Of a stretch of 6,669 nt of DNA, positions 1-4,796 are shown one piece after another. The DNA comes from JBBSGC01 sp038254525 (GTDB taxonomy: Bacteria > Actinomycetota > Actinomycetes > Propionibacteriales > Nocardioidaceae). Position 1 is the stretch's first letter; every line of letters starts with the position of its first letter. The stretch lies in NCBI GenBank assembly GCA_038254525.1, contig JBBSGC010000106.1, positions 1 to 6,669 of the forward strand. Reading direction: 5' to 3'. The translations under genes were made by a program, and so were the position numbers. The notes below the pieces were generated by a model. The model was given only the letters and a program-made list of their open reading frames with translations. It had not been told where the DNA came from and searched no databases.

Positions 1-101
1 ACCGCCGAGAGCTCCACGCGCGCGCCGTCGGCGCGGTCGTACCAGGTCAGGAACGGCCGGCTGGGGTCGGCGGCGACGAGTGTGGCGAGCAGCGCGGGCA
101 T
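1..101 (-). CDS. TIGR03089 family protein, N-terminal fragment
   Basis: Only the first 33 codons are inside the window; the gene continues beyond the left edge. Read on the minus strand from ATG at 101-99, the peptide begins MPALLATLVAADPSRPFLTW and goes on with a YDRADGARVELSA stretch. This layout (short helix, 'ADPSRP', 'TWYD', then 'G.RVELS') resembles the start of the actinobacterial TIGR03089 family, a group of about 230 residues related to the N-terminal part of AMP-binding enzymes. Its biochemical role is not established. The start is supported by AGAGG (plus-strand CCTCT, 110-114) eight bases upstream. Members of this family are found near the sugar-nucleotide and F420 genes in other actinobacteria, which fits the divergent neighbour here. 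The identification rests on a short fragment and on remembered family patterns. Confidence 0.7.
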   Translation of the reverse strand, partial: MPALLATLVAADPSRPFLTWYDRADGARVELSA

Positions 102-125
102 CGTCAGCGCCTCTAACGGGTCCGG

Positions 126-149
126 GGGTGGCACCGTCCCACCCTAGGG
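126..149. repeat. Overlapping palindromes in divergent promoter region
   Basis: GGGTGG (126-131) and CCACCC (139-144) form a perfect 6-bp inverted repeat with a 7-base spacer. Inside the left arm, GGTG-G-CACC (127-135) is a second small palindrome, and CCCTAGGG (142-149) is a third. All lie in the 95-bp gap between two divergent genes, where an operator would be expected. Such short G/C palindromes also arise by chance in GC-rich DNA, so an operator role is only a possibility. Confidence 0.35.
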
Positions 150-161
150 CGGCGCCCGCTC

Positions 162-167
162 TACGAT
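162..167 (+). promoter_or_regulatory. Possible -10 element for the guanylyltransferase gene
   Basis: TACGAT matches the actinobacterial TANNNT -10 pattern. It would place the transcript start near 174 and give a leader of roughly 23 bases containing the Shine-Dalgarno sequence. No convincing -35 element is seen 17-18 bases upstream, where the sequence is C-rich. Confidence 0.35.
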
Positions 168-183
168 CGGCAGGCAGGAGACC

Positions 184-192
184 GGAGAGGGG
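184..192 (+). promoter_or_regulatory. Shine-Dalgarno sequence that sets the start of the guanylyltransferase gene
   Basis: GGAGAGGGG ends four bases before the GTG at 197, with its GAGG core six bases away. This selects the GTG rather than the ATG at 80, which opens the same frame but would overlap the divergent gene and add a low-complexity, non-homologous N-terminus. Confidence 0.7.
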
Positions 193-196
193 TGCG

Positions 197-1264
197 GTGG
201 AGGCGATCGTCATCGCCGGCGGGCTCGGGTCGCGGCTCAGGCCGCTGACCGACCGGCGACCCAAGCATGTGCTGCCGGTCGGCGGGGTGCCGTTCGTCCT
301 CCACCAGCTGACCAAGCTCGCCGCCGCCGGAGTCGACTCGGTGGTGCTGGCCACGTCCTACCACGCGGATGCCTTCGCGCCCGTGATCGGTGACGGCTCG
401 CGGCTGGGCCTGCGGGTCAGCTACGTCACCGAGGCCGAGCCGATGGGCACCGGCGGCGCCATTCGCAACGCAGCCGGGGAGCTGCGCAGCGGACCCGACG
501 ACCCGGTCGTGGTGCTCAACGGCGACCAGCTCTCCGGCCACGACCTGGTCGCGCAGGTCGCCCGGTTCGAGCAGTCGGCAGCCGACGTCTGCCTGCACCT
601 CATCGAGGTCGTCGACCCCCGGCCGTACGGGTGTGTGCCCACTGGTCTCGACGGTGCCGTGCTGGAGTTCCTGGAGAAGTCGACGGACCCGGTGAGCTCG
701 CAGGTCAACGCCGGCTGCTACGTCTTCCGACGGTCGGTGATCGACACGATCCCGCCGGGCCGGGTGGTGTCGGTCGAGCGCGAGACCTTCCCCGAGCTGC
801 TGCGCGCCCGGCGGCGAGTGATCGGGCACCCGGACTCCTCCTACTGGCGCGACGTCGGGACCCCGGAGGCGCTGGTCGACGCCTCGGCGGACCTGGTCCA
901 TGGCATCGCGAAGTCGCCGGCCTACCTGTCGCGGCCGGGCGAGCGGCTGCTTCAGGCCGGTGCGCAGGTGGCTGACCCGGCCGGTGTCCACGGCGGCTCG
1001 GTGGTGGGAGACGACGCCGTGGTGCAGGCGGGTGCTGTGGTCGAGGGCAGTGTGCTGATGCCGCGGTCCCAGGTGGGTCCTGGCGCGCGGGTCGTGCGGA
1101 GCGTCGTCGGACCCGGCGCCACCGTGGGCGCCCGGACGTCGCTGCACGGCGCTTGTGTCGGTGACGATGCGGTGGTCGGTGACGACTGTGCGCTCGGCCC
1201 CGGTGTGCGGGTCGCCTGCGGCGCGGTGATCTCGCAGGGGGCGGTGCGGCGCTCAGCTCCGTAG
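197..1264 (+). CDS. manB: Mannose-1-phosphate guanylyltransferase-like NDP-sugar pyrophosphorylase
   Basis: A 355-residue cytosolic nucleotidyltransferase that condenses a sugar 1-phosphate with a nucleoside triphosphate. By similarity to mycobacterial Rv3264c (ManB, about 359 residues) the likely product is GDP-mannose, the donor for mannosylated envelope glycans. Seen in the sequence: the signature loop AGGLGSRLRPLT (7-18) followed by RRPKHVLPV; GTGGAIRNAAG (84-94); the metal/nucleotide NGD at 108-110; LEK (159-161); NAGCYVF (171-177); and YWRDVGTP (216-223). Residues from about 260 to the end are V/G/A-rich with hexapeptide periodicity (VGDDAVVQAGAVVEG, VGPGA, VGDD), as expected for a left-handed beta-helix. 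The GTG start directly precedes the first beta strand (EAIVIAGG) and has a good Shine-Dalgarno sequence. The gene diverges from the TIGR03089-like gene, and its last 12 bases overlap the end of fbiB on the other strand. GDP-mannose specificity is inferred; another NDP-sugar is possible. The symbol follows mycobacterial usage. Confidence 0.88.
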   Translation: MEAIVIAGGLGSRLRPLTDRRPKHVLPVGGVPFVLHQLTKLAAAGVDSVVLATSYHADAFAPVIGDGSRLGLRVSYVTEAEPMGTGGAIRNAAGELRSGPDDPVVVLNGDQLSGHDLVAQVARFEQSAADVCLHLIEVVDPRPYGCVPTGLDGAVLEFLEKSTDPVSSQVNAGCYVFRRSVIDTIPPGRVVSVERETFPELLRARRRVIGHPDSSYWRDVGTPEALVDASADLVHGIAKSPAYLSRPGERLLQAGAQVADPAGVHGGSVVGDDAVVQAGAVVEGSVLMPRSQVGPGARVVRSVVGPGATVGARTSLHGACVGDDAVVGDDCALGPGVRVACGAVISQGAVRRSAP

Positions 1265-2278
1265 GGACACCGAGGCGCAGCAGTCGGGTGTCGGCCAGGG
1301 TCGCACGTCCAGCGCGCGGCGGGTCGACGTCGCGAGCGCCCGCAGCCGCTCGACCAGTGCTCCGGTCTCCCACGCAGCGGCCAGCGCATCGGCGCCGTCG
1401 GCCGGCTGGATCTCCCACGTGTCGGGCGAGCGGCGCACGACGCGCACCCGACCCGGGGTGGTCGCCACCATCGCGTCGGCCAGCAGAGCTGCTCCGTCTG
1501 TGTCGGCGACCGGGAAGCCCTCGGTCGCGCCCGGGGCGTCCCGGCGCACGGCTACCCGCACCGCGTCGGCCGCCCCCCAACCGAACAGGTCGGCCGCCGC
1601 CGGCCGGACCAGTGCCACAGCACCGGGACCATCCACGTCGGGCGGCAGCACGAGCGCGCCCAGGCCACGCACCAGTGCCACTGGCCGCCGGGCCAGCTTG
1701 CCCTTGACCAAGTCGGCCGCGGCAGCCAGCTCGTCGGCGACCGCCGGGGCAGTCACCGCCAGCGGTCGGCCATGGCTGTCGGGTTCGCCGGCCAGGTCCT
1801 GCAGCGGCAGCAGTCCGGCCACACCGATGGCCAGGTCCGTCTGTCCCTCGCGCCAGGGCCGCCCGGCCGTGTCGCTGACCACGACGGCCACGTTGACCCC
1901 GCAGCTGCGGAGCAGGTCGTGCCGTAGGTCCCGGGCCGAAGCGTCGGGATCGACCGGGAGCTGCACGACCGTCCCGGGTGCGGTGTTGGAGGCGTCCAGG
2001 CCGGCCGCCGCGAGGGTCAGTCCCTGCCGCGTGCGCACGATCCGGGTCGCGCCCCGGCGGGCCACCACGCGGACCGGCTGCTCGGCGACCAGGGCGTCCC
2101 GGTCACCGCTCACGATCCGGCCCTCCGCCTTGCTCACCACCTTGCTGGTCACCACCACCACGTCACCGTCGACCAGGTCCGCGTGCTGTGCGATCTCCGC
2201 CGCGAGGTCGCTGCGGGCCGTGATCTCACCGATCCCGTGGACCGCGTCCAGGGTGATCCTGGCCGGGACGGTCAGCAC
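1253..2278 (-). CDS. fbiB: Coenzyme F420-0:L-glutamate ligase, single-domain (CofE/FbiB)
   Basis: A 341-residue enzyme that adds L-glutamate residues to F420-0 (or its dehydro form) using GTP, the final tailoring of coenzyme F420 in the cytosol. CofE motifs visible: VVVTSKVVSKAEGR (41-54), ASNTAPG (96-102), VVVSDTAGRPWREGQTD (132-148) followed by LAIGVAG, and ADELAAAADLVKGKLARRP (181-199). The ligase core ends near residue 245. Mycobacterial FbiB continues with an FMN-binding nitroreductase domain of about 200 residues. This protein has only about 95 more residues with no nitroreductase motif that I can see, ending in an Arg- and Ala-rich stretch and PDCCASVSLRS. The GTG start lies in GTGCTGA, overlapping the fbiA stop, with no clear Shine-Dalgarno sequence, so translation is probably coupled to fbiA. 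An open frame extends upstream, but it is antisense-like low-complexity sequence within fbiA. The 3' end overlaps the convergent guanylyltransferase gene. Confidence 0.9.
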   Translation of the reverse strand: MLTVPARITLDAVHGIGEITARSDLAAEIAQHADLVDGDVVVVTSKVVSKAEGRIVSGDRDALVAEQPVRVVARRGATRIVRTRQGLTLAAAGLDASNTAPGTVVQLPVDPDASARDLRHDLLRSCGVNVAVVVSDTAGRPWREGQTDLAIGVAGLLPLQDLAGEPDSHGRPLAVTAPAVADELAAAADLVKGKLARRPVALVRGLGALVLPPDVDGPGAVALVRPAAADLFGWGAADAVRVAVRRDAPGATEGFPVADTDGAALLADAMVATTPGRVRVVRRSPDTWEIQPADGADALAAAWETGALVERLRALATSTRRALDVRPWPTPDCCASVSLRS

Positions 2279-3249
2279 TGCAGCCGCGCAGCCAGGGCCA
2301 GGGCCGCCCGGGCCATGCCCGCGGTCGCGGCACCGTCGGACATCAGCAGCGGTACGGCTGCGCACTCGATGCCGAGTTGCGCGACCCGTTCGACGTCGGC
2401 GAAGTCGTCGTCGTGGACCAGCCAGCCGTCGAGCAGCCCACCGGCCGCGCGGGCGCCGTAGTGCTCGGCGATGCCGGCGGCCGAGCTCTCGATCCCCAGT
2501 CCGGCCAGCAGCTGGTCGGCCATCCCCCGCACCGCGGCGCCGCCCACGATCGGCGACAAGCCCACGACCGGCGCGGCCGTCTCCCGGACTGCTTGCCCGA
2601 TCTGCGCGACCGCGACGATGGTGCCGATCGACACGATCGGGTTCGACGGCGGGAGCAGCACGACGTCGGCCTCGAGCACAGCCTCGACGACACCTGGCGC
2701 GGCGGTGGCGGTCTCGACGCCCACGGCCACGACCCCGCGCACAGGTGGTGCCGCTCGCATGCCGACCCAGTACTCCTGGAAGTGCACGGCGCGGCGGCCG
2801 GCGGCAGCGTCGTCGTCGATGAGGATGTGGGTCTCGACCCGGTCGTCGGACATCGGCAGCAGGCGTACCCCCGGCTGCCACCGGGCGCACAGGGCGGCGG
2901 TGACCTCACCGAGCGGGTAACCGGCGCGCAGCATCTGGGTACGCACGACGTGGGTGGCCAGGTCACGGTCGCCCAGGCCGAACCACGTGGGCTGGACCCC
3001 GTAGGCGGCCAGCTCCTCCTGAGCCCGCCAGGTCTCGTCGGACCGACCCCAACCACGTTGCTCGTCGATGCCGCCGCCGAGTGTGTACATGAGCGTGTCG
3101 AGGTCCGGACAGATCTTGAGGCCGAACAGCCAGATGTCGTCTGCCGTGTTGCCGACCACGGTCACCTGGTCGTCGTCGCCCAGCACGTCGCACAGCCCGC
3201 GTAGGAACCGGGCACCGCCGACGCCGCCAGACAGGGCCGTGATCCGCAT
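2272..3249 (-). CDS. fbiA: 2-phospho-L-lactate / phosphoenolpyruvyl transferase FbiA (CofD)
   Basis: A 325-residue transferase, close to the roughly 331 residues of mycobacterial FbiA. It joins the guanylylated phosphoenolpyruvate or phospholactate donor to Fo, giving (dehydro-)F420-0, the substrate of FbiB encoded just downstream. Seen: the N-terminal nucleotide-binding loop LSGGVGGARFLRGL (6-19); VGNTADDIWLFGLKICPDLD (32-51) leading into TLMYTLGG; GWGRSDETW (66-74); WFGLGDRDLATH (89-100); LLPMSDDRVETHI (130-142); FQEYWVGMR (158-166); and LLPPSNPIVSIGTI (198-211), all characteristic of CofD/FbiA. The start at MRITALSGG matches the family, and longer in-frame extensions lack homology. A GAGG lies only two bases before the ATG, too close for a normal Shine-Dalgarno sequence, so initiation may be leaderless or weak. 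The stop overlaps the fbiB GTG by 7 bp, which indicates a two-gene operon. It diverges from the membrane protein gene at 3371. Confidence 0.95.
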   Translation of the reverse strand: MRITALSGGVGGARFLRGLCDVLGDDDQVTVVGNTADDIWLFGLKICPDLDTLMYTLGGGIDEQRGWGRSDETWRAQEELAAYGVQPTWFGLGDRDLATHVVRTQMLRAGYPLGEVTAALCARWQPGVRLLPMSDDRVETHILIDDDAAAGRRAVHFQEYWVGMRAAPPVRGVVAVGVETATAAPGVVEAVLEADVVLLPPSNPIVSIGTIVAVAQIGQAVRETAAPVVGLSPIVGGAAVRGMADQLLAGLGIESSAAGIAEHYGARAAGGLLDGWLVHDDDFADVERVAQLGIECAAVPLLMSDGAATAGMARAALALAARLQC

Positions 3250-3296
3250 GGCCTCAGTGTGGCAAAGCGGCGCGGGCCACCGGCGCGCACCCGCAC

Positions 3297-3349
3297 GTGG
3301 GCAGATCCGCCCTGGCCAGCCCGCTCTGTGGCAGGCTGGGCCTGCCCAC
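3297..3349. repeat. Two overlapping inverted repeats in the fbiA/membrane-protein divergent spacer
   Basis: GGCAGGC (3330-3336) and GCCTGCC (3340-3346) form a perfect 7-bp inverted repeat with a three-base spacer, extendable to GTGGCAGGC against GCCTGCCCAC with one bulged C. Separately, GTGGGCAG (3297-3304) is a perfect 8-bp complement of CTGCCCAC (3342-3349). The two pairings share the right arm, so they are mutually exclusive in RNA. The element sits 22-74 bases upstream of the GTG at 3371. It could be an operator for either divergent gene, a leader structure or chance in GC-rich DNA. Confidence 0.45.
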
Positions 3350-3360
3350 TCGACCGACCT

Positions 3361-3365
3361 GGGAG
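3361..3365 (+). promoter_or_regulatory. Shine-Dalgarno sequence for the membrane protein gene
   Basis: GGGAG ends five bases before the GTG at 3371. It fixes this start in a frame that is open much further upstream, back through antisense fbiA sequence. Confidence 0.6.
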
Positions 3366-3370
3366 TCCCC

Positions 3371-4288
3371 GTGCTCACCGATTCGCTGAAGAAGGTGCGT
3401 CACCTCGTCGCGTTCGTCCTGCTCGGAGCGACGGCGCTCTACCTGTTGGCGGTGCTCTTCCTGATGTTCAAGAGCTCCGTTTACGGCAGCGACATCTCCT
3501 TCGGCATCCGCTCCGCGCTGGTGCAGGGTGAGTTCGTCAGCCCGGTGTGGGTCCTGGTGCTCGTGCTGGCCGTCGCGTTGGCCACCGCCTACGGAGGCCC
3601 GTCGACGCACGCGCGGATAGTGGTGCTCGTCGCCCTCGGGCTGCTCGCTTTCATGGCGCTGCTCGGACTGATCACCTGGCTGGCCGGGCTCGGAGCCGAC
3701 ACGGGCTACGGCGGCGCCGCCGGCTTCGGCGGTGAGCCGCTCGCGGGCAAGGCCACCGGGTCGCTGTTCATGCTCGCCAAGCTCGCCCTCGTCGCTGCCG
3801 GGGCCTTCTACGCCTACACCGCATTGCGGGCGCTGCCGCCGGCCGAGCGCAGGGCCGCCGGTGCGCCGACGGGCCAGTGGAGCGGTCCCCCAGCGCCGTG
3901 GGACCAGGGGCAGGGCCAGCCGTCGGCCCCCTGGGGTGCTCCTCCCGGTCAGCCCCAGGCTCAGCAGCCTGGCCAGACGTGGGGTGCTCCATCGGCTCCA
4001 GGGCCCGAGGGCGGCGCGACCACGTGGGGCGCACCTCCGGCTCCCGGCGGTCAACCAGGAGGCGGTACCCAGCAGTCGTGGCAGCCCCCGCCCGCCGGTC
4101 AGCAGCCCAGTTGGGGGACGCCGGGCTCTACCCCGGCACCCCCGCCCCAACAGCAACCTCTGCACCCGCCGGCGCCACCCGCCGCCTCGCCGGCCCCTGA
4201 GCCGCCTTCCGAGCCTCCCTCCGGTGGAGCGAGCGCGCGGTCGGAGCAGGACGACCCCCCGCCGGGCTGGTGGGCTCCGGGCTCATGA
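3371..4288 (+). CDS. Four-helix membrane protein with a Pro/Gln/Gly-rich cytoplasmic or periplasmic tail
   Basis: I do not recognise a named family. The 305-residue product has four hydrophobic segments: about 11-33 (after a basic SLKKVRH start), 57-75, 82-107 and 130-154. A Gly-rich loop (GADTGYGGAAGFGGE, 108-122) lies between the third and fourth. Residues 155-305 are a low-complexity tail rich in Pro, Gln, Gly, Ala and Trp. It contains loose repeats of a W-G-(A/T)-P unit (188-191, 204-207, 219-222, 248-251), runs of Pro and Gln around 257-270, an acidic SEQDD near the C-terminus, and a final PPPGWWAPGS. Four helices would place both ends on the same side. With Lys/Arg flanking segment 1 (KKVR) and Arg-rich sequence after segment 4 (PAERRA), that side is probably the cytoplasm. 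The tail resembles disordered scaffolding tails of actinobacterial membrane proteins. The GTG start has a GGGAG Shine-Dalgarno sequence. The gene lies between fbiA (divergent) and whiB (downstream, separate promoter). Its function is unknown. Confidence 0.8.
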   Translation: MLTDSLKKVRHLVAFVLLGATALYLLAVLFLMFKSSVYGSDISFGIRSALVQGEFVSPVWVLVLVLAVALATAYGGPSTHARIVVLVALGLLAFMALLGLITWLAGLGADTGYGGAAGFGGEPLAGKATGSLFMLAKLALVAAGAFYAYTALRALPPAERRAAGAPTGQWSGPPAPWDQGQGQPSAPWGAPPGQPQAQQPGQTWGAPSAPGPEGGATTWGAPPAPGGQPGGGTQQSWQPPPAGQQPSWGTPGSTPAPPPQQQPLHPPAPPAASPAPEPPSEPPSGGASARSEQDDPPPGWWAPGS

Positions 4289-4377
4289 TTCCGGGCCGCT
4301 GACCCTCCCGGCTTCCTCACGAAGCGTGACCAGATGATCGATTTGCCCTCGGATCGTGCCCAATATCACCGATCGGC

Positions 4378-4407
4378 TTGACGAACGGTAATTGACAGGC
4401 ATGTAAT
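4378..4407 (+). promoter_or_regulatory. Probable sigma-70-type promoter of whiB
   Basis: TTGACG (4378-4383) and TGTAAT (4402-4407) are separated by 18 bases; each hexamer differs by one base from the TTGACA and TATAAT consensus. The start of transcription would fall at about 4413-4415, coinciding with an in-frame ATG at 4415. A second TTGACA at 4392-4397 has no good -10 partner. Confidence 0.6.
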
Positions 4408-4495
4408 TCCACTCATGTCGTTGCAGTTGTCGGGGCCGCGAACCCCGGCTGCTGTGCCAGACGGCCAGGTCAGGCAGCACCTGAGAACGAGGGTC

Positions 4496-4502
4496 GAGGA
4501 GG
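4496..4502 (+). promoter_or_regulatory. Strong Shine-Dalgarno sequence before whiB GTG start
   Basis: GAGGAGG lies eight bases upstream of GTG 4511, ideal spacing. This is the main reason for choosing the 84-residue product over the 116-residue version from ATG 4415, which has no Shine-Dalgarno sequence. Confidence 0.75.
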
Positions 4503-4510
4503 CGAGCATC

Positions 4511-4765
4511 GTGCGAGAACTCGACGTGCTCGATGCAGAGTCGGAAGATCCGGGCTGGCAGGAGCGCGCATTGTGCGCCCAGACCGACCCGGAGGCGTTC
4601 TTCCCTGAGAAGGGCGGGTCGACCCGGGAGGCCAAGCGGGTGTGCCTGTCCTGTGACGTTCGTGGCGAGTGCCTGGACTACGCACTCGCCCATGACGAAC
4701 GGTTCGGGATCTGGGGCGGCCTGTCGGAACGGGAGCGGCGCAAGCTCAAGAAGCGCGCGGTCTGA
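4511..4765 (+). CDS. whiB: WhiB-family iron-sulfur transcriptional regulator (WhiB/WhiB2/WhmD type)
   Basis: An 84-residue Wbl protein. The four cluster-binding cysteines are C22, C45, C48 and C54, in the usual C-Xn-C-X2-C-X5-C spacing, and would hold a [4Fe-4S] cluster. They are followed by the invariant turn GIWGG (66-70) and a basic tail RERRKLKKR (74-82) for DNA contact. The run ERALCAQTDPEAFF, then PEKGGSTREAK, and later ALAHDERFGIWGG, is nearly identical to mycobacterial WhiB2/WhmD and Streptomyces WhiB, so subgroup assignment is firm. Those proteins work with the principal sigma factor to control septation, and sporulation in streptomycetes. Length agrees with Streptomyces WhiB (87) and Mtb WhiB2 (89). 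GTG 4511 has an ideal Shine-Dalgarno sequence. ATG 4415 is in frame and could be used by a leaderless transcript, adding 32 residues rich in rare codons (AGG, AGA, CGA, TTG). Position next to fbiA, divergently oriented, is as in mycobacteria. Confidence 0.95.
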   Translation: MRELDVLDAESEDPGWQERALCAQTDPEAFFPEKGGSTREAKRVCLSCDVRGECLDYALAHDERFGIWGGLSERERRKLKKRAV

Positions 4766-4782
4766 GCGGTCGTGCACCTCGT

Positions 4783-4788
4783 TACAGT
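4783..4788 (+). promoter_or_regulatory. Possible -10 element giving a leaderless glycosyltransferase transcript
   Basis: TACAGT fits TANNNT and ends eight bases before the ATG at 4797, so transcription could begin at or next to the start codon. This would explain the lack of a clear Shine-Dalgarno sequence (only GTGGG nearby). No good -35 element is seen. Read-through from whiB, which ends 31 bp upstream, is the alternative. Confidence 0.35.
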
Positions 4789-4796
4789 GGGTGCCG

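Larger units (their letters stand above)
4289..4510. other. Intergenic regulatory region upstream of whiB
   Basis: This 222-bp gap is visibly less GC-rich than the rest of the window, especially at 4331-4425, as is common for promoters in such genomes. It contains a perfect 5-bp inverted repeat TCACG-AAG-CGTGA (4317-4329), a CCGATCGG palindrome (4369-4376), three GATCG copies, a promoter at 4378-4407 and a possible leader hairpin CGGGG/CCCCG (4431-4447). I see no convincing intrinsic terminator for the preceding gene. Streptomyces whiB is known to be developmentally controlled, including by BldD; I did not find a good match to the BldD box here. Confidence 0.55.

Noticed and set aside
80..196. 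ATG at 80 as the start of the guanylyltransferase
   Set aside because: It would overlap the divergent gene and add about 39 non-homologous residues; GTG 197 has the Shine-Dalgarno sequence and directly precedes the conserved first strand.
1419..2822. Long open frame on the plus strand opposite fbiA/fbiB (467 codons)
   Set aside because: The product is low-complexity Arg/Ser/Ala/Pro sequence without domains, typical of the antisense of GC-rich genes, and both fbiA and fbiB have clear homology on the other strand.
2279..2890. Upstream extension of the fbiB frame through fbiA
   Set aside because: The translation is Arg/Gly-rich shadow sequence; CofE homology starts right after the GTG at 2278, which overlaps the fbiA stop.
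3068..3370. N-terminal extension of the membrane protein back to ATG 3068
   Set aside because: This stretch is antisense to fbiA and its translation has no membrane or domain features; GTG 3371 has a well-spaced GGGAG.
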